Source of the DNA: JBGPHT01 sp041484525
Lineage (GTDB): Bacteria > Acidobacteriota > Terriglobia > Bryobacterales > Bryobacteraceae
Direction: 5' to 3'
Length of the DNA: 64,000 nt
NCBI GenBank assembly: GCA_041484525.1
Contig: JBGPHT010000011.1
Coordinates: 1-64,000 of the forward strand
Shown: in pieces, positions 1-8,853 of the stretch
Position numbering within the stretch: position 1 is the stretch's first letter
How the letters are laid out: every line of letters starts with the position of its first letter
Program-made: the position numbers and the translations under genes
The notes under the pieces: model-generated
Database searches by the model: none
What the model was told of the DNA's origin: nothing
What the model saw: the letters and a program-made list of their open reading frames with translations, nothing else

Positions 1-134
1 CTAATGACTGCGATGCCGCCGGAAACGGGCCGCCGCGGTCTCCCGTGAAGAGGGCACCGGTCGACTCAGCAACCAGCCCCGCACCGCACCTATGAAAACA
101 AGGGGCTTGCGTGCCGAATTTTAAGTGGGAAAGT

Positions 135-151
135 AGCTAACGTTGTTAGCT
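135..151. repeat. Short perfect inverted repeat
   Basis: Two 7-base arms, AGCTAAC and GTTAGCT, flank a 3-base loop. The site lies downstream of the minus-strand gene that ends at 226. It could be a weak stem-loop or a protein-binding palindrome; there is no T-tract, so I do not call it a terminator. The rest of positions 1-225 shows no gene that I can support. Confidence 0.35.
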
Positions 152-225
152 GGTACATATCCGGCACAACGCCATCGCCGAAGTCCGCGGCGCCGCCGGG
201 CCGTCGGGCAAAGGATTTCCCGGCC

Positions 226-975
226 CTATTGCGTTGGGAAAAGGTGAGCGAGACTTTCGATGTTCTTCTTCCGGCAGTCTCGTTTTGAGATAACGCGCTG
301 GGCGGATCGGACGCAACAGATCTGCTCCGGCGCATAGCGACCCAGGATTACGAGGAGATTAATGCCCAAAGCCATCATCGCGAACGCGGTGATCGGGATT
401 TTGAATTTGGCAACAGCAGGCAGTGAGAAATATCTCGACAACGGGTCGCTACAGACCGTCGCCATCAAGCTCACGATCCGCGGGAAGTCTGTTGTACCGA
501 GGAGATACTGTCGCAGCACTTCTTCATACTCCCCAAGTTGAATCTGGTACCGCTCATCCTTTTCCGTCGGCCATTCGCGGACGGCTGCCCGCCACAGCAC
601 GCTCAAGGCGAAGTAACCGAGCTTATCGGTGTCGATTCCGCAGTCACGGCCAGAAAATGTCGTGCCCTTGCTCCCGGGCATCTCCATCGCGATAGTCAGA
701 AGATCAAGGAGGGGAAAGCGCTGGGTCTTTCCGTGCCAGACCTGTTTCATCATCCAGTTCTCGCCCCCTTCGCTGATGCGCAATTCGCATTCGCGACACA
801 GAAGAGGTGCCCTGACTTGCCGTATCACCGGCCGTCGGCCGCGCCGGTCAACTCTCTCAGTATTGGGGCGTTCGGAGCCGGGGTCGGTCGCGTATTTGTA
901 CATCGCCGCCGGAACCAAATGACTCCTCTGGATCTCCGCTACTTTAAGGCAAAGCTTGCAAACGTCCTGTGCCAT
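226..975 (-). CDS. HNH-like zinc-binding hypothetical protein
   Basis: This protein of about 249 residues starts at ATG 975; an in-frame TTG at 999 is less likely. Near the N-terminus it has CKLC followed by SHLVP, and later LLCRECE. A Cys-x2-Cys, Ser-His-x-x-Pro, Cys-x2-Cys layout is typical of HNH-like or zinc-ribbon proteins of unknown role, several of which are suspected nucleases. The C-terminal part has a hydrophobic stretch, IPITAFAMMALGINLLVIL, that could be one membrane helix. No function is proven. The neighbour on the other strand is a NYN-domain protein, another nuclease-like fold, so the two may be remnants of an accessory island. Confidence 0.6.
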   Translation of the reverse strand: MAQDVCKLCLKVAEIQRSHLVPAAMYKYATDPGSERPNTERVDRRGRRPVIRQVRAPLLCRECELRISEGGENWMMKQVWHGKTQRFPLLDLLTIAMEMPGSKGTTFSGRDCGIDTDKLGYFALSVLWRAAVREWPTEKDERYQIQLGEYEEVLRQYLLGTTDFPRIVSLMATVCSDPLSRYFSLPAVAKFKIPITAFAMMALGINLLVILGRYAPEQICCVRSAQRVISKRDCRKKNIESLAHLFPTQ

Positions 976-1035
976 TGGCAGAATTGTAATCCTATTCAAG
1001 ACTGCGTGATCGACCGCTACAGATCAGAGGAACCA

Positions 1036-1070
1036 GGGACAGCCTAAACTGCGAAATAGGGGACGGCACC
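1036..1070. repeat. RAYT-type repeat relic
   Basis: This intergenic stretch contains GGGACAGCCTAAACTGCG followed by AAATAGGGGACGGCACC. The words GGGACAG, CGAAATAG and GGGGAC also occur in the 33-bp ends of the REP-associated transposase element at 16151-16948, though in a different order. I read it as a degraded copy of the same general repeat class. It lies between the HNH-like gene and the NYN-domain gene. Confidence 0.3.
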
Positions 1071-1201
1071 ATCCGACGCAGCATATGCGTTACGAGTGAG
1101 GTATGCCCCAGGAGTCTCAAAAGACCACGTGCGTCAAGCTGCCCCGGATGTGGTCCACAGAACCGTAGAGCCATATGTTACGATGCTGCCACGGCACACC
1201 A

Positions 1202-1744
1202 ATGGCAGACTACATTTACGTTGACAATTCAAATCTATACATCGAAGGCAAGCGCGTCAGCGCGGTAAAGAAGGGGCTTGCCATGAATATCTACGATGCG
1301 ATGAATAATCGCATTCTCGATTTCGGCTACAGCATGAGCTTTGGCCGCCTTCATGAATTTGTCGCAGGTAAGGACTCGTCCCAAATCGCTCGTGCGGTCC
1401 TCTTCGGTTCGCGGCCGCCGCCGAACGACTCGATCTGGAAATTCGCGGAAAAGGCTGGTTTTGAGCTGGTTCTTGAAGATCGGAATGTAGCCAACAAGGA
1501 AAAGAAGATCGATACGGGCATCGTCTCCGCAATGGTGAAAGATGCCTACAAAAAGGTGAATCCTGAAAAGGATATGCTCGTTCTTGTCGCAGGCGATGCC
1601 GACTTCGTGCCAGCGGTGCGCGACCTAGTTGAAGACCACTTTCGGGTTGAGGTGGTTTTTTGGGATCACGTCTCGCGCGAACTAAGGGAAAACTGCACGA
1701 AGTTCATCAGTCTTAACGAACATCTGGATTATCTGGCGCTGTGA
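1202..1744 (+). CDS. NYN domain protein (LabA/DUF88 type)
   Basis: About 180 residues. The N-terminus MADYIYVDNSNLYIEGKR and the late motif LVAGDADFVPAVRDLVE are the two acidic signatures of the NYN domain (LabA/DUF88), a PIN-like fold that binds a metal and is predicted to cleave RNA. The acidic residues in VDNSN and DADF are present, so the site looks intact. The frame is open from 1175, but the domain begins directly at ATG 1202, so I use that start. It has no signal peptide and is probably cytosolic. It stands alone, transcribed away from the HNH-like gene; its substrate cannot be told from sequence. Confidence 0.8.
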   Translation: MADYIYVDNSNLYIEGKRVSAVKKGLAMNIYDAMNNRILDFGYSMSFGRLHEFVAGKDSSQIARAVLFGSRPPPNDSIWKFAEKAGFELVLEDRNVANKEKKIDTGIVSAMVKDAYKKVNPEKDMLVLVAGDADFVPAVRDLVEDHFRVEVVFWDHVSRELRENCTKFISLNEHLDYLAL

Positions 1745-2053
1745 TTGAGAATTTGATCGCATCGAGCACGGAAGCGACGGTCGCGCGGTCGCCCCATGCA
1801 ACTAACCAGTACGTGTTCCGGTCGGAACACGCGCCACTCGGAGAAAGGTAGCTGTGGTGTTCACGCAGCAACTGGCTGGCTGCACGAACTGCCGATCACG
1901 CAATTCAACTTGACGGGTTGTCGCCATTCCGTGGAAGTGTCTCTCCGGCGGACGCTCAGGAATCGGCGATCAGAAAAACCTGCCGCGCTCTCCGTTCAAG
2001 TGAACAGCATCGAGGTTAAGTCAAGCCTCTGGCGCGGTCCGGCAGGCCGCTCT
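1745..2053. other. Intergenic stretch without a supported gene
   Basis: Between the NYN gene and the promoter of the M16 peptidase there are about 300 bases. A short plus-strand open frame (1796-2074) has no recognisable motif and no ribosome-binding site. I see no RNA gene or clear repeat here. Confidence 0.5.
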
Positions 2054-2082
2054 TTCACAGTCGCGGCTGCGTGAACTATAAT
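2054..2082 (+). promoter_or_regulatory. Sigma-70 promoter of the M16 peptidase
   Basis: TTCACA (2054-2059) and TATAAT (2077-2082) are separated by 17 bases, close to the ideal for sigma-70. The ATG of the M16 peptidase is at 2109, preceded by a GAAAGGA ribosome-binding site. This is the best promoter match in the window apart from the one before blaI. Confidence 0.7.
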
Positions 2083-2108
2083 CGCCTCAGATTCTCCGAA
2101 AGGATTCT

Positions 2109-4946
2109 ATGCGCTGTAAGTCTCTGCTCGCCGCGTTTGCCCTGACGCTGGCCCTCACCGCCCAGACGCTTCCCCCGGGCGTCCAAACGAAGGCCTCCCT
2201 GGGCGGCATCACGCAGTACGATTTCCCCAACGGACTGCGGGTCCTTCTTTATCCCGATCCGGCCAATCCCAAGATCACGGTCAACGTCGTCTACCTGGTC
2301 GGCTCGCGTCACGAGGGCTACGGCGAGACCGGCATGGCGCACCTGCTCGAGCACATGGACTTCATCGAGACCACCAACGGCCGCGAGATCAAGAAAGAGA
2401 TCGTGGGCCGCGGCGCGCAGTGGAACGGGACTACATCCTACGACCGCACCAATTACTTCGAAACCTTCACGGCCAGCGACGACAACCTGAAATGGGCGCT
2501 TGGTCTCGAGGCCGACCGCATGTCCAAGGTGAAGTTTACGCGGCAGCTTCTCGATACCGAAATGACGGTGGTGCGCAACGAATTCGAGCGCGGCGAAAAC
2601 AGCCCGCAATCCATCCTCGAAGAGCGCGTGGTTTCGACCGCCTACCTGTGGCACAACTACGGCAAGTCGACCATCGGCGCGCGCGAGGATATTGAAAAGG
2701 TTCCCGTCGAACGCCTCGAGGCCTTCTACCATAAGTATTACCGGCCGGATAACGCCGTGCTGGTGGTCACCGGGCGCATCGATGAAACCAAGACGCTTGG
2801 TTTCGTCGCGGATACGATCGGCAAGCTGCCCAAGCCGGCGACCAAACTGGACCAGACCTACACGGTCGAGCCGGTGCAGGACGGCGAGCGCTTTGTCGAA
2901 CTGCGTCGCGTCGGCAGCGGCCAGGAAGTGATGATGGCATTCCACGCGCCGGCGGCGGGGCATCCGGATGCTGCCGCGCTCCAGGTGCTGTCGGCCATTA
3001 TGAATGGCAGCGGTGGAGGCGGGCGCGGCGGACGCGGCGGCGGTGGTGGCGGTGGCGGACAGGGCCGCCTGCCCAAGGCGCTGGTCGAGACCAAGCTGGC
3101 GCTCTCCGCGAACATGCGATTCCAGGCGCTGCACGATCCGGGATTCGTGCTGGTCTCGGCCAACCTCTCGAATGAGCAGTCGCTCGAGCAGGTGCGCAAC
3201 ACCCTCATCAAGACGGTCGAGGATGCGGTTGCGCAGCCCCCCACCCGCGAGGAAGTCGAGCGCGTCAAGACACAGATGCTGCGCGGCCTGGAACAGACCC
3301 TCTCGGATGCGCAGTCGCTCGGCACCAACGGCCTGACTTCGGCGGTGGCGCAGGGTGATTGGCGCCTGATGTTTCTGGCGCACAGCCGGCTCAAGGATGT
3401 CAGTCCGGAAGACGTCGTCCGCGTTGCCAAGACCTACTTCAAAGCCTCCAACCGCACTGTCGGCTACTACATCCCAACGGCCGAACCGGACCGCACCGTG
3501 GTCCCCGCCACGCCCGATCTCGAGGCCATCTTCAAGGACTACAAGACCGACGTGAAGATCACGCGCGGCGAATCGTTCGATCCCACGCCGGCCAACATCG
3601 AGAGCCGCGTGGTGCGCAGCAAGCTCCCCAACGGCATGAAGCTGGCGCTGTTGCCCAAGGAATCCGCCAACGGCAACGTGTCGGCCGCGATCGAGCTGCA
3701 TTTCGGTGACCTGCAATCGCTGGCGGGCAAGGCCTCGGTGGCGCAGTTCGCGGGGAGCCTGATGGGCCGCGCCACGAAGAACAGGACGCGCGAGCAACTC
3801 TCGGCCGAGATGGAAAGGCTCAACGCGCGCATCTCCGTCTCGGGCGGTGGCGGGGGCGGATTCGGTGGACGAGGCGGTGGCGGCGGGCGCGGCGGATTCG
3901 GGGGCGGCGGCGGAGTCTCGGGCGCCAGCGCCACTATCAACGTCCCGGCGCAGAATTTCGCGGCCGCGCTGAAGCTGGCGGTCGAGATGCTCCGCGAGCC
4001 GGCATACGCCGAGGCTGAGTTCGATCGCATGCGCGACCAGCGCCTCGCCGGGCTTGGCCAGGCCCGCACCGAGCCGGCGCAACTGGCTACCGAAGCGTTG
4101 AACCGGCACCTGAGCCCTTACTCGAAGGACGACCCGCGCTACAACGGCACGCCCGAAGAGCAGATCGTCGACATCAAGAAAGTCACGCTGGCCGACGTGC
4201 AGAAGTTCCACGATCAGTTCTACGGCGCATCTCACGGGGAGTTCGCCGTCGTCGGCCCCATCGATCCCGCCGCTGTCCAAAATGCGGCCGCGGAGCTGCT
4301 GGGGAACTGGACCGCAGCCGCGTCCTACCAGCCGCTGGTCGCCGCGTACAAGAAGACCGAGCCGCTCAGCCGCAAGATCGAAACGCCGGATAAGGCCAAC
4401 GCGCAATTCGAGGCCGGTCTGCGGCTGCAGATGACGGAGACCGACCCCGACTACCCAGCCATGGTGCTCGCCAATTACATGTTCGGCGGCTCCATCACGG
4501 CGCGCATGCCCGACCGCATTCGCAACCGCGAAGGTCTCAGTTACAGCGTCTCCTCGCGTTTCACGGTGCCGAGCGAAGGCGATGCGGGGCTGTTCTCCGC
4601 CAGCGCCATTAGCAACCCCGCGAACACGCCGAAGGTGGAGGCCAGCTTCCGGGATGAGCTCGCGCGTACGCTGCGCGACGGGTTCCGCGCCGATGAAGTT
4701 GCCGCCGCGCGCAAGGCGTATCTCGATGCGCGCCTCGTCGGCCGCTCGCAGGACCAGGCGCTGCTGACGCTGCTGGCGTCCCACGAACAACTCGGCCGCA
4801 CCATGAAGTGGGATGACGATCTGGAGAAAAAGATTCAGGCCCTCACGCCCGATGCCATCAGCGCCGCCTTCCGCAGGCACATCGATCCGGCGGCGATCTC
4901 GATCGTCAAGGCCGGTGACTTCAAGACTGCCGGCGCGTATCAGTGA
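2109..4946 (+). CDS. Secreted two-domain M16 zinc peptidase (pitrilysin/insulinase family)
   Basis: 945 residues with an N-terminal signal peptide (MRCKSLLAAFALTLALTAQ). The inverted zinc motif HLLEH is at residues 78-82, with the expected downstream acidic stretch (NEFERGE) about 80 residues later. A second M16 domain fills the C-terminal half and lacks the zinc motif, as in other fused M16 proteins where one half is catalytic and the other helps enclose the peptide. It should degrade peptides in the periplasm. Each half carries a long Gly-rich (Gly/Arg) insertion, near residues 298-318 and 579-603; these are unusual for the family. A strong promoter and ribosome-binding site lie upstream. 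The ROK kinase follows 43 bases later, probably in the same transcript. Confidence 0.92.
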   Translation: MRCKSLLAAFALTLALTAQTLPPGVQTKASLGGITQYDFPNGLRVLLYPDPANPKITVNVVYLVGSRHEGYGETGMAHLLEHMDFIETTNGREIKKEIVGRGAQWNGTTSYDRTNYFETFTASDDNLKWALGLEADRMSKVKFTRQLLDTEMTVVRNEFERGENSPQSILEERVVSTAYLWHNYGKSTIGAREDIEKVPVERLEAFYHKYYRPDNAVLVVTGRIDETKTLGFVADTIGKLPKPATKLDQTYTVEPVQDGERFVELRRVGSGQEVMMAFHAPAAGHPDAAALQVLSAIMNGSGGGGRGGRGGGGGGGGQGRLPKALVETKLALSANMRFQALHDPGFVLVSANLSNEQSLEQVRNTLIKTVEDAVAQPPTREEVERVKTQMLRGLEQTLSDAQSLGTNGLTSAVAQGDWRLMFLAHSRLKDVSPEDVVRVAKTYFKASNRTVGYYIPTAEPDRTVVPATPDLEAIFKDYKTDVKITRGESFDPTPANIESRVVRSKLPNGMKLALLPKESANGNVSAAIELHFGDLQSLAGKASVAQFAGSLMGRATKNRTREQLSAEMERLNARISVSGGGGGGFGGRGGGGGRGGFGGGGGVSGASATINVPAQNFAAALKLAVEMLREPAYAEAEFDRMRDQRLAGLGQARTEPAQLATEALNRHLSPYSKDDPRYNGTPEEQIVDIKKVTLADVQKFHDQFYGASHGEFAVVGPIDPAAVQNAAAELLGNWTAAASYQPLVAAYKKTEPLSRKIETPDKANAQFEAGLRLQMTETDPDYPAMVLANYMFGGSITARMPDRIRNREGLSYSVSSRFTVPSEGDAGLFSASAISNPANTPKVEASFRDELARTLRDGFRADEVAAARKAYLDARLVGRSQDQALLTLLASHEQLGRTMKWDDDLEKKIQALTPDAISAAFRRHIDPAAISIVKAGDFKTAGAYQ

Positions 4947-4989
4947 GCAACTCCCGGACGGCAGCGTGGGAGGAGCCGGCGGCAAAAGC

Positions 4990-5859
4990 ATGACCGCGAG
5001 CAGCAGCAGCCCGACCGTCCTCGCCATCGACATCGGCGGCACCAAGTTCTCCATGGCCGTGTTCGACGGCGACCGAATGGTGCGGCGCGAATCGCGTGCC
5101 ACCGACGCCCAGGGCGGCCGCGATTGGATGCTCGGCCAGATCCGCGAAATCGTCGTGGACTGGCAGCGCGAGTTCCGCTTCGAGCGGTGCGGCATCGGCT
5201 TCGGCGGCCCCGTGGATTTCGCCCGCCAGCGCGTGGTGCTTTCGACGCACGTCGGCGGCTGGAGGGATTTCGACCTGTGCGGTTTCGTGCGCGATCTGAC
5301 GGGCGCGCCTGCCGTGATGGATAACGACGCCAACGTCGGCGCCATCGGCGAGGCCCGGCGCGGCGCGGGCATCGACTGCTCGCCGCTCTTCTATATGACG
5401 CTTTCGACGGGCATTGGCGGCGGTATTTATGAGAACGGCCGCGTGTGGCGCGGCGCCGATTCCTACGCGGGAGAGATCGGCCACCTGACGATTCGGCCCG
5501 ACGGCCCCGATTGCCTGTGCGGCGCGCGCGGTTGTCTCGAGCGGCTCTGCTGCGGTCTCTGGCTGCAACGCGATTACGGCAGGCCGGCAAGTGAATTAAT
5601 GCAGGACGCCGCGTTCGTCCGCACCTATGTGGTGAACCTGGCGCTCGGTCTGAAGTCCGCCATCATGCTGATGAACCCGCAGCGGATCGCGATCGGCGGC
5701 GGTATCAGCAAGGCGGGCGACCGGCTGTTCGTTCCCCTGCGCGAAGAACTTAGCCGTCAGATCACCGACTGGTCGGCGGCCCGCATCGATGTAGTGCCGG
5801 CCGCGCTGGGTGATGATAGTGTGCTGTATGGCGCGCTGTACCTAGTGGATAAGTATTAG
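4990..5859 (+). CDS. ROK family sugar kinase (glucokinase-like)
   Basis: 289 residues from ATG 4990; the open frame extends upstream, but only inside the M16 gene. The ATP-binding DIGGTK is at residues 14-19. The sugar-binding/catalytic region reads MDNDANVGAIGEA, and the ROK zinc motif CLCGARGCLE is near residue 175. These make it an active ROK sugar kinase; there is no helix-turn-helix, so it is not a ROK repressor. Glucose is the commonest substrate of stand-alone ROK kinases, but fructose or N-acetyl sugars are possible. It lies just behind the M16 peptidase gene; a functional link is not evident. Confidence 0.87.
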   Translation: MTASSSSPTVLAIDIGGTKFSMAVFDGDRMVRRESRATDAQGGRDWMLGQIREIVVDWQREFRFERCGIGFGGPVDFARQRVVLSTHVGGWRDFDLCGFVRDLTGAPAVMDNDANVGAIGEARRGAGIDCSPLFYMTLSTGIGGGIYENGRVWRGADSYAGEIGHLTIRPDGPDCLCGARGCLERLCCGLWLQRDYGRPASELMQDAAFVRTYVVNLALGLKSAIMLMNPQRIAIGGGISKAGDRLFVPLREELSRQITDWSAARIDVVPAALGDDSVLYGALYLVDKY

Positions 5860-6072
5860 TACCACCAGGACCGCAAGTCATGTGCTGAATCGAACCAATC
5901 GGACCTTGATGTCCATTGAGCCTGCGCGTACGCGCCGCTATGCTGAAGCTGTGGAGGGGTGCATGGTATTCGGTTCCTCCGTGACGTTCATATGCCGGTA
6001 GTAAATCACGTGTCCGGTTCGGCTGAGAGTCGCCGGGGACACAGGCGCAAGGAAAATTGCGCAAATTCCGGC
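5860..6072. other. Intergenic stretch before the histidine kinase
   Basis: The gap between the ROK kinase and the histidine kinase spans 5860-6200. A plus-strand open frame at 5959-6222 shows no family features. The only element I can support is the promoter at 6073-6100. Confidence 0.45.
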
Positions 6073-6100
6073 TTGCAATTCTATCCTGCCGTTGTAGACT
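6073..6100 (+). promoter_or_regulatory. Likely promoter of the hybrid histidine kinase
   Basis: TTGCAA (6073-6078) and TAGACT (6095-6100) are 16 bases apart. The spacing and match are acceptable for sigma-70. It would give a leader of about 95 bases before the kinase ATG at 6201. Confidence 0.45.
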
Positions 6101-6200
6101 GTTTCTTACGAATTCCGTCCACCGCGTGGGTCGAGATTCGTAAGTTGATTTTGGCCGAACGCAGGCCGAGCTCAGACCTCCCCCAACTGGTGCAGTATCA

Positions 6201-7742
6201 ATGCCGGCAAGACAGTTGTTGAAGGCTAAGGACAAAAAGTTCCGGCTGCTGTTCGAAGAACATCCGCAACCGATGTGGATGTTCGATCGTGCGAGCCGGC
6301 GTTTTCTGGATGCCAACGGGGCCGCAGCGGCCCTCTACGGCTATTCGCCCGCGGAATTTCGCCATCTCTCGCTGACCGACATTCAGAGCGAAGACGACGC
6401 GCGGCGGTTTCTGGATGAGAGCGCACAACTGCGGCAGGCGCCCAATGCCTGGCGCCACCGCACCAAAAGCGGCCGCATGATCGACGTGGAAGTGGCGGTC
6501 CACGAAATCGAGTTCGACGGGCAAACGGCGCAGCTCGCGGTGTTGATGGATATCACTGGCCGCAGGCAGTTGGAGGACCAACTCCGCCAGGCGCAGAAGA
6601 TGGAAGCCGTGGGGATGCTGGCCGGCGGCGTGGCGCACGATTTCAATAACCTGCTCACCATTATCACGGGGTACAGCCAGCTCATCCTCAACAATCTCAG
6701 CCAGCACGATTCGAACCGACATTCGGCGGAGCAGATTCTGAAGGCGGGCGAGCGGGCCGCGGCGCTAACCAAGCAACTGCTGGCATTCAGCCGGCGCCAG
6801 GTGCTGCAGCCGAAAGTGCTCGACGTGAACAAGCTGGTCTCGAGCCTGGGCGCGATGCTGCAGCGGCTGATCGGCGAGGACATCGATCTGCGTCTGGTGC
6901 TGCGTCCCGAGTTGGGCCGGGTGAGCGCCGATCCCGGGCAGCTCGAGCAGGTGTTGATGAACCTGGTGGTGAACGCGCGCGACGCCATGCCGAAGGGCGG
7001 CGTCCTCACTATCGAAACGGCCAACGTGCACCTGGACGAAAGCTACACCGGGCGGCACCTCGCGATGTCCCCCGGGGCATACATCCTGCTGGCGGTGAGC
7101 GACACGGGCTCCGGCATGGACGAGGCCACGCGCACGCGGCTGTTCGAGCCGTTCTTCACCACCAAAGGCGTGGGGAAGGGGACGGGACTGGGGCTGTCGA
7201 CGGTTTTCGGCATCATCAAGCAGAGTGGCGGGAGCGTGGAGGTTTACACGGAGCCGGAGCGCGGCACTTCCGTGAAGGTGTACCTGCCGCGCATGGACCA
7301 GCCGGTTTCGATCGAATCGGAGCACACGCGGAAGGCGGTCGCGCGCGGCAGCGAAACCATTCTGCTGGTGGAAGACGAGGATATGGTGCGCAACCTGGTG
7401 CGGGAAACTCTGGAGCGCGAGGGCTACCAGGTCCTGGATGCACCGGGGCCGCTCGAGGCGCGGCGGATTGCGGACCGGTACAAGGGCACTATCCAGCTAC
7501 TGATCACCGACGTCGTGATGCCGAAGGTGAGTGGGCGCGAGTTGGCCGAGGGGCTGCTGAAACACCGTTCGCATCTGAAGGTGTTGTACATGTCGGGCTA
7601 CACCGACAGCGCCATCGTCAACAGCGGCATTCTACAGAAGGAAGTGGCGTTTCTGCAGAAGCCGTTCACGCCGGGCGCGCTGTCCGAGAAGGTGCGCGAG
7701 GTGCTGGAGAGCGACGGCAAGACACGGCACGCCGGCGAGTAG
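6201..7742 (+). CDS. Soluble hybrid histidine kinase (PAS-HisKA-HATPase-receiver)
   Basis: 513 residues with no membrane helix. A PAS domain covers roughly residues 15-120. The phospho-acceptor H-box GGVAHDFNNLL has its histidine at 146. The ATPase has an N box (NLVVNARDAM), a G1 box (DTGSGMD) and the F/G2 region FEPFFTTKGVGKGTGLGLS. A receiver domain occupies about 385-505 with phospho-aspartate D437 (LLITDVVMPK) and conserved KPF near its end. This is the usual acidobacterial orphan hybrid kinase: it senses a cytosolic signal through PAS and passes phosphate to its own receiver. No response regulator with a DNA-binding domain is adjacent, so the output partner is unknown. Confidence 0.93.
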   Translation: MPARQLLKAKDKKFRLLFEEHPQPMWMFDRASRRFLDANGAAAALYGYSPAEFRHLSLTDIQSEDDARRFLDESAQLRQAPNAWRHRTKSGRMIDVEVAVHEIEFDGQTAQLAVLMDITGRRQLEDQLRQAQKMEAVGMLAGGVAHDFNNLLTIITGYSQLILNNLSQHDSNRHSAEQILKAGERAAALTKQLLAFSRRQVLQPKVLDVNKLVSSLGAMLQRLIGEDIDLRLVLRPELGRVSADPGQLEQVLMNLVVNARDAMPKGGVLTIETANVHLDESYTGRHLAMSPGAYILLAVSDTGSGMDEATRTRLFEPFFTTKGVGKGTGLGLSTVFGIIKQSGGSVEVYTEPERGTSVKVYLPRMDQPVSIESEHTRKAVARGSETILLVEDEDMVRNLVRETLEREGYQVLDAPGPLEARRIADRYKGTIQLLITDVVMPKVSGRELAEGLLKHRSHLKVLYMSGYTDSAIVNSGILQKEVAFLQKPFTPGALSEKVREVLESDGKTRHAGE

Positions 7743-7791
7743 ACGGAACCAGGCCAGCCTGTAAATCGTATCATCCGGGAGAGGAGCTTTC

Positions 7792-8838
7792 ATGCGTTTC
7801 CTGCTGCTCGTCCTCGCCTCCGCAGTCGCATCCGTCGCGTTCGCGCAAGATCCCGGCATTCTGCTGCAACAGACCTTCGAAACAGATACCGCCGGCTGGA
7901 ACTTCATGGGACCGGGCGGCACGTTGACCGCCGCCGATGGCGCGCTGGTCCTCACCTATGAAGTCAAGCCGAAGCAGGTGGCCGCGGCGATGCTGCCAGC
8001 GCCGCCATCGTTCGCGCGCATGCAGCGGCTGCGCTTCCGCGCCAGGAGCGGGCGCGACACAGCGGTAGGCGTGCTGCTGGCGGAAAAGCGGCCGGGCGGC
8101 GGCAACTACACCGCGTGGTTCTGGGCGCCGGCCAATGTCTGGCAGAACGTGGAACTCACGCCCGGCGATTTCAGCGCGGCGGACGGACCCAACGATCCAG
8201 TGGACGCGGATGGCAAGCTCGACCTCGACGCCGTGCAGGGCGTTGCCATCTTCGACCTGGCGTCGTTCCTTGGCAGCGTGCCGTTGAAGGGCGATTTTCC
8301 GGCGGCCATCGATCGGCCGTCGGGACCGCAGACAATCCGGATCGCCGATTTCCGGGTGCTGAGCAGCGCCGGCCAGACGGTCGCGCCGATCGATCGTTTC
8401 GAGCGCGAGTTCGTCGCGTGGATCACGCTCGGCGGCATGAAACTGAATCTCCGGACGAAGGACAATCCGCTGGGCGAGCGAGCGCTCGAAGCATCTTATC
8501 GCCAGGCCGAGGGTGCCCTGCCGGTGCTGGTGCGGCGCCTGGCGGGGATGGATCTTTCGAAAGCCACGCGCCTAGCCTTCGACGTGGCGTCGGAGCGCGA
8601 AGCCACGCTGGTGGTGTCGCTCGAGACGAAGGGAGGCGGGCGATATTCGCTGCAGATTTTCCCGCCGGGCGGCCGCGAGGTGTTTCACGTCAGCCTGAAG
8701 TTCGCGGACTTCGAAGGCGAGGGCACGCTCGAACCCGCCCAATTGAAGAGCCTGCTGTTGACCGACATCACGGCCGCTGCGGGTGGTGCAGAAGGGGCCA
8801 ACACCATCTGGATCGGCAAGGTCGAGACGGTGCGATAA
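7792..8838 (+). CDS. Secreted beta-sandwich protein, carbohydrate-binding-like
   Basis: 348 residues with a clear signal peptide (MRFLLLVLASAVASVAFAQ) and an excellent ribosome-binding site (GGAGAGGAG). The mature part appears to hold two similar beta-rich modules. The first begins ILLQQTFETDTAGWNF, and the second covers the C-terminal third and ends by a VETVR strand. The pattern of a Trp-containing strand, an aromatic-rich central strand (NYTAWFWAP) and a final ligand-facing strand resembles CBM11/CIA30-like carbohydrate-binding folds. There are no catalytic motifs. It may bind polysaccharide or act as an accessory secreted protein. The call rests on fold-like pattern only. Confidence 0.55.
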   Translation: MRFLLLVLASAVASVAFAQDPGILLQQTFETDTAGWNFMGPGGTLTAADGALVLTYEVKPKQVAAAMLPAPPSFARMQRLRFRARSGRDTAVGVLLAEKRPGGGNYTAWFWAPANVWQNVELTPGDFSAADGPNDPVDADGKLDLDAVQGVAIFDLASFLGSVPLKGDFPAAIDRPSGPQTIRIADFRVLSSAGQTVAPIDRFEREFVAWITLGGMKLNLRTKDNPLGERALEASYRQAEGALPVLVRRLAGMDLSKATRLAFDVASEREATLVVSLETKGGGRYSLQIFPPGGREVFHVSLKFADFEGEGTLEPAQLKSLLLTDITAAAGGAEGANTIWIGKVETVR

Positions 8839-8853
8839 GCAAGCCAGGGAACC

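Noticed and set aside
992..1174. Short frame reading LLRLLGHTSLVTHMLRRM, reminiscent of a tyrosine recombinase end
   Set aside because: Too short, lacks the catalytic His-x-x-Arg and Tyr in register, and overlaps the repeat relic; chance similarity is more likely.
3004..3070. Repetitive GGC/GGT tract as a possible CRISPR or satellite
   Set aside because: It is in frame and encodes a Gly-rich loop of the M16 peptidase; there are no spacers or regular unit.
2076..5372. Long open frame of over 1000 codons antisense to the M16 peptidase and ROK genes
   Set aside because: It mirrors a well-supported pair of genes, contains no domain, and arises because GC-rich codon use keeps the opposite strand open.
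5875..5915. GAATCGAACC resembling the T-arm of a minus-strand tRNA
   Set aside because: No acceptor, D-arm or anticodon stem can be paired around it.
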